Shown piece by piece: positions 52,545-61,788 of a stretch of DNA of 64,000 nt (its first letter is position 1; every line of letters starts with the position of its first letter). The DNA lies in the NCBI RefSeq assembly GCF_030867145.1, contig NC_134433.1, positions 14,949,396-15,013,395 of the forward strand, read 5' to 3'. Source of the stretch: Opisthocomus hoazin (lineage: Eukaryota; Chordata; Aves; Opisthocomiformes; Opisthocomidae). The notes under the pieces are model-generated. The model saw only the letters and a list, made by a program, of their open reading frames with translations, was not told the DNA's origin and made no database searches. The translations under genes were made by a program, and so were the position numbers.

Positions 52545-52915
52545 ACCGAATCCCAGAATGGTGAGGGTTGAAGGGCCCTCTGGGGATCATCTGGCCCAAA
52601 CCCCCCCTTGCCACAGCAGGGTCACCCAGAGCAGGCTGAACAGGACCCTGTCCAGGAGGGTTTGAATATCTCCAGAGAAGGAGACTCTACAACCTCTCTG
52701 GGCAGCCTGGGCCAGGGCTCCGTCACCCTCAGAGGGAAGAAGTTCTTCCTCATGTTCAGCTGGAACTTCCTCTGCTTCAGTTTGTGCCCATTGTCCCTTG
52801 TCCTGTCGCTGGGCACCACTGGAAAGAATCTGGCCCTGTCCTCCTGACACCCACCCTGCAGATATTTACAAGATCCCCTCTCAGTTTTCTCTTCTCCAGC
52901 TAAGGTGAAAGTGTC
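52545..52915 (-). mobile_element. CR1 LINE, about 370 bp, frameshifted ORF2 end
   Basis: Same subfamily as the 24.07-kb copy. The - strand reads RTRDNGHKLKQRKF, NMRKNFFPLRV and PRLPREVVESPSLEIFK, then the frame is lost. The likely cause is a one-base deletion near 52665: GGAGGGTTTGAATATC here versus GGTGGGTCTTGAATATC at 24 kb. The tail ACCGAATCCCAGAATG is also more decayed, so this copy looks older than the 24-kb one. Confidence 0.9.
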
Positions 52916-55900
52916 TGTTGTCCAAGGGTTAGCGCACAGAACAAAGCCTCTCCGCTCCTGAACTTCGTTTCCTGTTTTGAAATCAGCTTTGGCGAGTCAG
53001 AGCTGGGGCCTGTTGTTCTGAGAGCTGCTGAGCACTTCTGATTGCTGCTGCCATCCGAGAGCTGCCGGTTATGGGCGTTGTGGAAACTGCAGGCCCAGTC
53101 TGTGAAGGCAGATTTTCCACAACAGCCACTTGAGATGAATGGTCAGTAAAAATTCAGCCTGAAGCTTCACATGGCTCTTTCTCAGTCTTCTCTGCAGGCA
53201 TAATTGTCAGATAATTATTACTGAACTTTGAGTTTCTATACAAAATAATGCCATTTCTTACGCATGACAAACAGCAAAACAGCAGCAATTTGGACATTCA
53301 GATAAAGACATATAAAAACAATTATAGAACTAGAAAGTGTTGTAGAAAGTGAAATCTAGATAAATACCAATCAGAAGCTTGCCAGCAGCAAGGTACAGCC
53401 GGTGTTTGAAGTGTTAGCCTGAGATACAGGAGATTTGGTTTAGTTCCCTCCGCACTGGACTTCTGTGTGATCTTAAGCAAATAAAGTGATTGTTCTTTTC
53501 CCGTTTGTAAAGTGCAGATAACACTCTTTCCTCGCAGGTGTGTGGGGAGCAGAAGTAGAAGAGAGATTGCAGAGTTCCCAGAATATGGGAGTATGCAAAT
53601 ACCCTGGCATCGAGGTTGTTACTCATAGAGATCCGGCTGTGTCATAGACCTCTCTCTCACACAGTAACTTCGATTCAAACTACTTTTCATTGGGATTTGA
53701 GAGCTCAGACTTTATTACAGAGGGCTGGAATATATGAATCTGGGATTTTCTGTGTATTGGAGCCCACTAACCAAGCAGTTTCCACAGTAATATTGTCTCC
53801 TTTAATCTAGAAACATTATGCTAATGTTTATGCAATTATATTAGGGAAATAAGATTACAAAGCTTTTGTGAAGAGCTACTTCTACTACTTGATATTATTT
53901 TTAATTACATTCTGTTCTCCTATTGTTCAGTATTTCATGCTTGAACACCAAATTTTCCAATTAGGGATATTTCAAGTAGCATTTTCAGGAATATCTGGGG
54001 CACTTTGAAGCCTGAGCTCACAGATATACTCTTCATAGTAACTAGGATACTTTCAAAGATGTTTTACTTTGTGGATAGCCTGCTATTCCTCACAGCGCTC
54101 GGCCCCTCCCTCTGTTCACAGAGCTGTGGAAAACCCTTTCGGAAGAGATCAGGAGCACACGTGCCGTAGTCTGGTGTCCTCTGCCGCTCCTGACCGGTGT
54201 TCCGCTGGGCTGGACGTTACCTGCTGACATTCTTGCTGTTATTGCAAGGACTTGCTGACTTGTGCTGGCACCGAGAAGGTGACAGAAATAGTAGAGCCCT
54301 TGTTCAGCAGCAACCTCACACCAGAGGTGTGGCTGGCGAGGCTGTATGAGGTGGGTCCTAGGATGCGCAAAGAAAGGTGTAGCTGTGACACTTCCAGCAG
54401 CATATTTTATAGGATATGAATACATCAGCAGACTTGATTAATCAGTTCTCAGCCCTTATTTCTATAGAATCATTCTTTGCACTTCCTTGTGACCATCTGA
54501 CACAGCTACTACTTATTTGCATGAAGTATTGCTTGTCTGTAACACTTGTGTACTACTAATTGCACACTAACCTGAATATGCTTTCATACACCTCAACTTC
54601 AATGGAAAAAGAAGCTATAGAATTTTCCTTTTTAAGCTCAGCATTTTAGCACAAATTTCTTATGCTGTAAATTCTGGCAGAGCTATCACCTAGTTCGCAG
54701 ATTTACAGTCCCAGAGCTGGAACTGCTGCCATCATGATCAGATGTCAGCACTGAATGTGGAAAGCCCATAAATTTAGCTGAGCTGCTTTGCCCATATTAT
54801 ACCAATATCATGGTACAAAACTGTTACTAATGCAAATTAATCCTTTGTTAGGATAACGGTAAAAAATGAATTAAATCAGAATAACTTTCTAAGTAGCATG
54901 GCTTTACCTGGATGATTTTGCCAAAGGAAAGCTGCTCAGTTGCAGGCAGGCGCCAGGCAGCAGCCAGAGCAGACGGGAGCTTTCTCCTTGTCTGTGGGCA
55001 TTTGGAATAAAGCGTGGGGTGACACAGAGGTGACCCACACTCAGCACCAGCCAAGAAAAGCGGCCACTTCTGCACAGATAAAATACCCACGGGGCTGTTC
55101 TGATCGGTGTGCCGATGTTCTGCCCAGCTAAGCTGCCCCGCTGTCGAACAGCCCCCCCCCTCCCCGGAGGTGTGGTGTTTGTTCCAGCAGTGCCCTCTGC
55201 TGTCTGCTAGCACTGGAGGTATCTCCAAAGAGCTTTTTTCCCCCAGGTCTCAAGTATTTTAAATGTAGTTCTCAAAAATCGTTTACCTTTAAAAAGACGG
55301 AGAAAGAAAAGATATCACGATGTTATGTTGTTTTATTAATGTACAAGTTACACATTAACTTTCAATAAGCAAACACAAAATGTCCCGTAAGGAAGGTATG
55401 AGTATAGATTAGATGTCTGTCACTTTCTAGCTATATTCTCATCTGAGAGTTAAGGTGGAAAAAATGGCATTTTCAGAACTGTTTAGGCATCATAAGTCTC
55501 CAATACAATTAATCTACTAAAGGGTTAAGACATTCTCCTGTGTTTCCCTGTTTGAAAATTAATTCAACAACTCATTAAATGCATTTCTCCTTTTTTTTTT
55601 AGCTGGTAAAGCATCAGTACCTCTAATTTACACAAGTGAAAGAAAAGCCATACAATTTCAGGTGTATTCTGACAAATTCTGAGTATTCCAGTACTCAGTA
55701 CAGATATTTCTGTGGGCCCAAGCTCAGGAGCATCGTGGAGACAGAGGCTCTGACCCCTTTGGATCCCCTTTGCAGTGCTGCAGTTCGTCGTGTGGTTTTG
55801 CTTACAAGTTTGGGGTTTGTTCTGTAGGTCTGACCTAACTGTGCTTAGAAAAGCAGCCTCTGTTGGCTGCATCAGTCTGTAACTGTAAGCAAGAGACGGT

Positions 55901-56537
55901 GAACAACGAGGCTCTCTTGTCTCTTGCTCAGTGAGAGGTTTTTTGATGTCACTAGAGTTGATCTGAAATTAAGGCTTACATCCTCACTGACCTGGGGTCC
56001 AGGTGAGGGACACAACAGTGATGTTCTTCTTTGAGTTCCAGCAGTCACATACCCCTCCAAAACAAAAAAATCACTGCTCTCTGTTTTCTGACTCTCTATC
56101 CTTTATCCAGCTAGTTTATTTGTGAATGAAAGCTGAGTTCGCATTCATTCCGTTTTAGAATATCCTTCAAGACTTTTAAACTACTGATGCGATCATTCAT
56201 CTTCACCAGAACTGGCTGGATTTTGCTCTTGGTAGAGGTTGCTTTAAGCAGATTGTCTTCTGTATGGTAGTAAATGTGTTTTCCACTTTCGGCTATCCTA
56301 GCAACTTCAACCTAAGTGGCTATGCCCTGGGTTGGTAACCCAAATATTTAAAAGCACGAATGGTTAAAGTTTAATCCACTGTCATGATGATGCTGTGGCG
56401 ATCAAAGCCGTGTGTCAGGATTCATTCCTCGCCTGGAGAGTAAGGTGGCAGGAACACTCCTGCAGCATGGTCTCTTATGGAATATGGGATGAGTGAAGCA
56501 GACCTCGTTAACTGTTGAAAGTAGGATTTTTTCCACC
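52916..56537. other. Intergenic and upstream region of the GPCR
   Basis: AT-rich with no recognised gene. It should contain the promoter and any 5' non-coding exon of the downstream receptor, but no TATA box or CpG island is evident immediately upstream. A run of seven or more C interrupts the sequence near 55152. Confidence 0.5.
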
Positions 56538-57485
56538 ATGAATAGATACTCGAACTGCTCTGCTAACCACACTAAAATTTGGAGTCATTATTTAGTGCTT
56601 TCGCTGGGCATCCCTCAACTGATCATTAACATAGCATCTGTGATCTTCAACTGCACAGTCATCTTCACCAGAATGGCGACAAAGGATCTGCACAAGCCTA
56701 TCTCTATACTCTTCTGCAATTTGGCTTTTTCCGATCTCTTCACCAGCTTTTCTGGCTTTTGGATCTCGATGCTGTTCATCACCAATCCTGACATTACGAT
56801 CTTTGGATCCAAGGAGATGCTTGCGCCTTATGCCTTTTACACTACTTCTATTTTATCCACCATCTATAACCTGGTAAGCATTGGAATTGAACGCTACCTG
56901 GCTGTGGCTGAAAGCATGAGGACAAGATTCAGGGTTGCTAGAAACCATTCCATAGCTGCAGTTTTAATTAACTGGGTCCTTGCTTTCATTTTGGGCTGCT
57001 TGCCATTGATGGGGTGGAACTGCTTGCACACGGAAAAAAATCTCTCTGTCCTCTACAGTCCATTTTGCATCGACTACCTCATCTTCATTGCCATTCCCAA
57101 CATTGCGGTGGCTTTTGTTATACCTCTGTTCACTTACCTGGGAATCATCATCATCTTGAGGAGAAGAAAGCTGAGAATGAAAGCATGTGGACAAGCTACT
57201 GGCACCTACAAATCGGCTGAAACCCAGGTCGCCAGAACCAGTATTTTTATTTGGCTCCTGGCACTGATCTCCTACGCCCCTTTTTTTGCGGGAGTCCTAT
57301 TCGATGCAACCACCCACCAGTGCCACGCCGACCTCTACCCAGGCGTGTACGTCTTCCGAAACTGCACGGCCATGCTGATCACCATGAACTGCCTGGGAAA
57401 CCCCATCATCTACACCCTGAAAGGCAAAGCGCTGGGGGCCAGGCTCCGCGCCCTCGCCTGCCTCCGCGCCAGCCAGAACGTCTGA
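56538..57485 (+). CDS. Single-exon class A GPCR, S1P/LPA/cannabinoid-group-like orphan
   Basis: Seven-transmembrane receptor of 315 residues. The start is taken at 56538 because CCACCATGA is a near-perfect Kozak context; the frame opens earlier but has no ATG before this one. N-glycosylation sites are N6 and N10. Class A landmarks: N38 (1.50), LAFSD with D66 (2.50), E118-R119-Y120 in place of DRY, W146 (4.50) and N288-P-I-I-Y292. The PLMGWNC motif (156-162), a second Cys in the same loop (C177), the absence of the TM3 Cys 3.25 and the end NPIIYTL are all typical of S1P/LPA/cannabinoid receptors. However, positions 3.28-3.29 are P97-Y98 instead of Arg-Glu/Gln, and 6.48 is Y246 instead of Trp (SYAP). 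C308 may be palmitoylated. I cannot assign a named orthologue. The frame is intact, so it is probably functional. Confidence 0.9.
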   Translation: MNRYSNCSANHTKIWSHYLVLSLGIPQLIINIASVIFNCTVIFTRMATKDLHKPISILFCNLAFSDLFTSFSGFWISMLFITNPDITIFGSKEMLAPYAFYTTSILSTIYNLVSIGIERYLAVAESMRTRFRVARNHSIAAVLINWVLAFILGCLPLMGWNCLHTEKNLSVLYSPFCIDYLIFIAIPNIAVAFVIPLFTYLGIIIILRRRKLRMKACGQATGTYKSAETQVARTSIFIWLLALISYAPFFAGVLFDATTHQCHADLYPGVYVFRNCTAMLITMNCLGNPIIYTLKGKALGARLRALACLRASQNV

Positions 57486-57582
57486 CCGGGCTGGCCCCGG
57501 CCCCGCGGAGAAACCCGCACCCAAACCCGGCTCCCGCCACGCTCGCCGCGCTTCAGCACCCGGCGAGGGGACAGCTCCGGGC

Positions 57583-58029
57583 GCGGGAGGGGAGCGCGGG
57601 AAACGGGAGCGCGGGAAACGGGAAGGAGAACGCGGGAACGGGATTGCGGGAAGGGGAACGCAGGAAGGGGAACGCAGGAACGGGAGTGCGGGAAACGGGA
57701 AGGGGATTGCAGGAAGGGGAGCGAAGGAAGGGGAGCGCAGGAACGGGAGTGCGGGAAGCAGAACACGGGAAGGGGAGCACGGGAAGGGGAGTGGGAAGGG
57801 GAGCAGGAAGGGGAGCGAAGGAAGGGGAGTGCGGGAAGCAGAATGTGGGAAGGGGAAAGAGGGAAGGCAAGCGGGAAGAGGAGCACGGGAAGGGGAGCGC
57901 AGGAACAGGACTGCAGGAAGCAGAACACGGGAAGGGGAAAGAGGGAAGGTGAGCAGGAAGGGGAGCACGGGAATTGGAGTGGGAGAGGGGGAATGCAGGA
58001 AGGGGAGCACGGGAAGGGGAGCGCGGGAG
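57583..58029 (+). repeat. Purine-rich minisatellite with nested periods
   Basis: About 450 bp that is almost purely G and A on the + strand. It is built from variants of a 10-13-base unit such as GGGAAGGGGAGCAC. Longer blocks beginning (G/C)TGC(G/A)GGAAGCAGAA start at 57749, 57829 and 57911, giving a higher-order period of about 80-82 bp. Few stops occur, which creates long spurious open frames on both strands. It begins about 100 bp after the GPCR stop codon and may lie in its 3' UTR. Confidence 0.9.
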
Positions 58030-59249
58030 CTTTGTGCCTTCCCTGAGCAGCTCTCCGGGTTGGCGGGAATGGTGGCAGTGGGGCCCGGTCCGCACGGTTG
58101 CCGAAGGGCGACAGCAGGGCTGTTCCACGTGGAGACGCAAATGAAGCCTTTCGCCAGGCTGGCGTCGCGCGTGGGAAGCGGCTGTGGAGGCGGTGTCCCT
58201 GCTGTGTCGCTGTCTGGGTCTGAAGGCAGTGAAACAGCTAGAAAGCGTTCAGCAGCCTGGGGGAAACGCGACTTCACTTCCTCATTTGCAGTCAGCCAAA
58301 TTGTATCTCTGAATATTTGATGACGTGCTTTATCGATGGGGCACTCAGCACTGGTTTACTGGTGTGATTTTAACTGTGGTATCTAGCTGGATCACAAGTT
58401 TTTGAGAGACATTTGTGACTGCACTTTTCATATTTCTGCTTATAAAGAGAGGCACACCTGAGTCCGCGGCTTTTGAGATTTGCACCATTGTAGGAGAAAA
58501 CCTCGCTGGAGTTCTTCAGTATCAGAACTGCAGCCAAGTTGCCTGTACAAACCAAAATAAAAATCTCAAGACTAAGTATTTTGTAAGAAGGTCTTACCCT
58601 CTTCCTCTCCAAAAAAGAAACTTGCTACTGAATAGTTAATACGTCAGACCCCAGCAGAAATTAACTCTTATTCTTAGTCACAGGGGGACATCGTCTAGCA
58701 GAATCTCCAGGCTTAAATTTCTTCTCCCTCCTCTTGCACAGTTACCAATCTAGAAGCCTTGGAGGCGTTAGCTTCTCTTTCTGGTTTTAAAGTGTGCTCA
58801 GGTGCTGCTCAATGGTATCACATCGACGCGATGATCCGTACGGTGACAACGCGCCCACGTTCAGGAAACACACGCGCATGGCGCAACCAGCACCAGCCCT
58901 CCCAGTGCAGGCTGGCGTTTTCAGGGATTGCCTTCCAGCTTCTTTGCTTTCCCGTTGTTGTTTCAGCACTTCAAGGAGCCAAACCCCATCCGTCTTCTCC
59001 CGCGCGGGGATGAGAAAAGAGTGTGTTTTCTGTTGGAAATGGGCTCACCCACAAAGGTAACAAAGGGGCCAGCACCATCATGTTGCCCAGCCCGGGGCTC
59101 AGTGCCGGTGGTGATCGCCGTAAAACCCCCTGGAGAATTTCATTTGTGCGAACTGAAATGCAGACGTTTAAGGATATGGATGGCACTAAATGAAACATAA
59201 TTAAAATGAAATATTTAAATGGATAATGTAACTCGGGCAAGAGACACCC
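58030..59249. other. Intergenic, GPCR to ZNHIT3 island
   Basis: CpG-rich at first (to about 58210), then AT-rich. No gene is recognised. AATAAA-like sequence near 58555 could end the GPCR transcript, but this is a guess. Confidence 0.45.
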
Positions 59250-59596
59250 AGCCGGGTGTTCTCCTTCGGGACGCAGCCGCTCCGTTAGCGCCTGCTGCTC
59301 GCCCCACCGCCCCCGGCCTCGAGGGCTGGAAGCGGAGCGGCTCGCTCTTACCACGTGGTGCTCAACCGGAACCGAGCACCAAGAGATTAAACCCAACCTT
59401 ACCGGGGCGGAGGGTGAGGGTCAGCCCCGGGTGGGCTGGTGACGCCATGTTCGTGGTACGACTGGGCGTCCCATGGGCGCGGGGCGTTGTAACCGCCGGA
59501 ATATCCAGCGCGTTGCTGCCTGCCGCGGTGGCGGTCATTTCCAACAGCGAGGTGACGGCTGGAATCCAGCCAGGACCCCCTACAGAGGAGAGAGAG

Positions 59597-59627
59597 ATAT
59601 GTAAATATATATATATGTATGTATGTG
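59597..59627. repeat. TA/TATG short repeat inside the CpG island
   Basis: TATGTAAATATATATATATG followed by TATGTATG, a short AT-only tract within otherwise GC-rich DNA upstream of ZNHIT3. It could be a chance microsatellite or could melt easily near the transcription start. Confidence 0.8.
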
Positions 59628-59680
59628 AAGAATAGCGCCGGGCCCTGGGAGGGGCTGTGCGGGCGCTCCGTCCCGCCCGC

Positions 59681-59790
59681 GCTCGGCGGTGGACTAGCCA
59701 GCCTGGGTGGAGGCGCTCGGCGGTGGACTAGCCAGCCTGGGTGGAGGCGCTCGGCGCTGGACTAGCCAGCCTGGGTGGAGGCGCTCGGCG
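59681..59790 (+). repeat. 34-bp direct repeat, 3.2 copies, in ZNHIT3 promoter or 5' UTR
   Basis: The unit starts GCTCGGCGGTGGACTAGCCA and ends GCCTGGGTGGAGGC. Copies lie at 59681-59714, 59715-59748 and 59749-59782, followed by a partial copy. Copies one and two are identical; copy three differs by a G-to-C change (GGCGCTGG). The array ends 35 bp before the ZNHIT3 start codon. Confidence 0.95.
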
Positions 59791-59825
59791 CTCCGTCGGC
59801 CGGAAGCGGGGCGGCGAAGGTCGTC

Positions 59826-60780
59826 ATGCGGGCTCCGAGGCCGTGCGGTGTCTGCGAGGCGGCCGGGACGGCGAAGTACCGGTGTCCGCGCTGCGCTGCC
59901 GCTTAGTGAGGGCCGGGCCGGGCCGGGGGGCGGCGGGGGACTCGGGGGGGAGGGAGCGGGGCGAGGGGCGCGGCGCGGCCTTGCCCGCCGAGGCCTGAGG
60001 CGCGGTGAGGGCTGAGGGAGGCGAGGCCGCCGCCCGCCCTGACCGGCGCCTCTCGCCCCGCAGCTGCTCCGTGCCCTGCTGCAGGACCCACAGGGGTGAG
60101 TGACCGGCGGGGGGGGGGCGGGAGCGGGCCCGGCGGGCCGCACCGCTGCTGACGTCGCCTCTCTCCTGCCGCAGAGCGGTGCGCGCCGGAGGCGGAGCGG
60201 CCTGCGAACGGCGCGGGAGGGGAGGGCGCGGGGAGCCCCCGGCCCGCGGCAGCTGTGCAGGCCGGGCCCGCAGACGGCCCCTGGTCGGTGGAGGACATCC
60301 TGACCGAGAGCGACGAGCAGGACCGCGTCCCGCTGCAGAAGCTCCAGTGTCTGGGTGAGCGCCAGGGGCGGGGGCCCGGGGGCAGAGCCAGCCGAGACGC
60401 GGCCGCTCCTCCGCCCTTGCTCCTTCTCCTTTATCCCAGGCGTGTGCTGCACTGCAAGGCCACAGAGGCTCAACCGTCAGCTGCCTGGCCGTCGCCGTGT
60501 CTCTCTGGAAGTTTGTTTGCAAAATAAGGGTGTTCTCAACCATGTTTGTAGCTGTTTGATGTTAGTTACGTTAATCTTTTTTTTTACAGGGGAATCGGAA
60601 GAACTGAGAGGCTTGCTTCAGAATCCGCATCTCAGGCAGCTGCTGCTGACGGTCGACCAAGCAGAAGACAAAAGCTCCCTCATGAAGAAGTACATGCAGG
60701 AGCCGTTATTTGTTGAGTTTGCGGACTGCTGTCTGAGGATCGTTGAGCCTCCGGAGAAGGAGAACATTCTTCCCGAGTGA
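59826..60780 (+). CDS. ZNHIT3: ZNHIT3, zinc finger HIT domain protein 3, complete
   Basis: Small nuclear zinc-finger protein. With NUFIP1 it acts in assembly of box C/D snoRNPs, and it is also known as thyroid receptor interactor 3 (TRIP3). Exons are 59826-59905, 60064-60095, 60175-60354 and 60590-60780, all GT-AG, giving 160 residues (human 155). The HIT zinc finger is complete: C7, C10, C20, C23, C28, C32, H36 and C40. A Pro/Ala/Gly-rich linker follows, then the acidic [20 protein letters not shown] segment. The conserved C-terminal block is [20 protein letters not shown] and [19 protein letters not shown]. The linker is richer in GC and Ala than in mammals, as expected in a CpG island. The start codon gives an N-terminus placed correctly just before the first zinc ligand. 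Confidence 0.96.
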
Positions 60781-61080
60781 GCTCCTTTGGGAACATTTTT
60801 CTTTCCTTGAGATTTCCCCGTTTGTCAGCACGCCGTGCTGCTGTGGTGCCCCAGTCTGCGCTGCCCCAAGGTGTGGTCACTCTTTGCTCACGGGTGTCAG
60901 TGCTCTGATTTTTGATTTAGAGTTGACAACCAGTGATGCAGTGTTGGGCAGATTTCTAGATCGTAGGAATTAAATGTGATGTTCTGTGGACTTGCTTTGT
61001 GTTGGTACAGAAATACTGTCAACCATGGGGAATGTTGCTACCCAGTGACCATATTAAATATATTTGCATTTATTTTAATC
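60781..61080 (+). other. ZNHIT3: ZNHIT3 3' UTR
   Basis: About 300 bp after the stop codon, with ATTAAA at 61053-61058 as the first poly(A) signal, so cleavage is expected near 61075. It meets the MYO19 3' UTR coming from the other strand. Confidence 0.6.
61053..61058 (+). terminator. ZNHIT3: ZNHIT3 poly(A) signal ATTAAA
   Basis: A common variant hexamer in the AT-rich gap between the two convergent genes, 273 bases after the ZNHIT3 stop. Confidence 0.55.
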
Positions 61081-61139
61081 CACAAACTATTCTGAAATGT
61101 TTTTGTTAACTAAACCGTGTCGCGGATGGTCAGGCACCT

Positions 61140-61788
61140 TTACAAGGTATTGAAGAGTTTATTTAGAAGTGGCATACACAGAACAGCTTAACATTTCCAG
61201 GACCCACACAGGCAACAAAGAGACGGCACAGAGCGCTTCTGATGAAACCCTGGCAGAGGAAGCACTATGGACGAGGTAGTGCTAGAAACCCACCGCCAGT
61301 GTGAGACGACACCTCTTTTGGTCCCGGTGTGAGAGTACAGATATTTTGGTCCTATAGATAAAAAGCGAGAGTCCGGTCTGGCTTTTCCCTGAGCCGTGCC
61401 GTTAGTGTTACAGCTGACTGCTGTTCGCTGCCTGTTCCCACCGAGAAACCCACACGCATCTGGCGTGCTTGCACTCGTTACTCTTGCTTCTCTCAGGTAG
61501 TGGCAGAAGTGTTCAGTTCAAGTATATATGGCTTAAAGCACTTGATCTGTTTTAATTATGTTGAGTGTTTTCCTAGTATTGATATTTCCTCTAATATGTG
61601 CATGTGTGGGAGCAGAGCAATGCCCCCTCCCACGCCTTCTGAATTTGAAGTATATTATTACGTACAATGCATCAATCTAGAAAGCTCTGAGGTAGCAGCA
61701 GATATGGACGTTGAGTAATTTGAAAGCAGCAGCTTGCAGTCAGTCCTTCCCTGAAGGAAAACGTACGGTGTATGCAGGTGGCCCAAAC
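61140..61788 (-). other. MYO19: MYO19 3' UTR
   Basis: Sequence after the MYO19 stop on the - strand, about 650 bp if the AATAAA at 61158-61163 (TTTATT on +) is used. A second AATAAA on the - strand at 61069-61074 would extend it into the ZNHIT3 3' end. No open frame of note. Confidence 0.6.
61158..61163 (-). terminator. MYO19: MYO19 poly(A) signal AATAAA
   Basis: A canonical hexamer on the - strand, about 630 bases after the MYO19 stop. Another lies at 61069-61074. Confidence 0.55.

Larger units (their letters stand above)
59250..60420 (+). promoter_or_regulatory. ZNHIT3: CpG island over the ZNHIT3 promoter and first three exons
   Basis: Dense CpG from about 59250 through exon 3 of ZNHIT3, as expected for a housekeeping gene. 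Within it is GCCATGTT at 59444-59451, a weak YY1-type match. A 30-bp AT-rich tract at about 59597-59627 interrupts the island. The 34-bp tandem repeat at 59681-59790 lies just upstream of the start codon. No TATA box in a fixed position was found other than the AT tract, about 220 bp upstream of the ATG. Confidence 0.75.

Noticed and set aside
56493-56537. Fifteen extra codons at the start of the GPCR frame
   Set aside because: The frame there begins with GTG, not ATG. The first in-frame ATG, at 56538, has an excellent Kozak context and gives a normal-length N-terminus with two glycosylation sites.
57297-58277. Open frame of 326 codons on the - strand and 233 codons on + over the minisatellite
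   Set aside because: Both frames owe their length to stop-poor tandem repeats and overlap the 3' end of the GPCR. Their products are low-complexity Pro/Ser/Leu or Gly/Arg/Glu repeats with no domain.
59694-60543. Long - strand open frames of 259 and 239 codons across ZNHIT3
   Set aside because: They run antisense through the CpG island and the true ZNHIT3 exons, and their Arg/Pro/Ala-rich products reflect GC content only.
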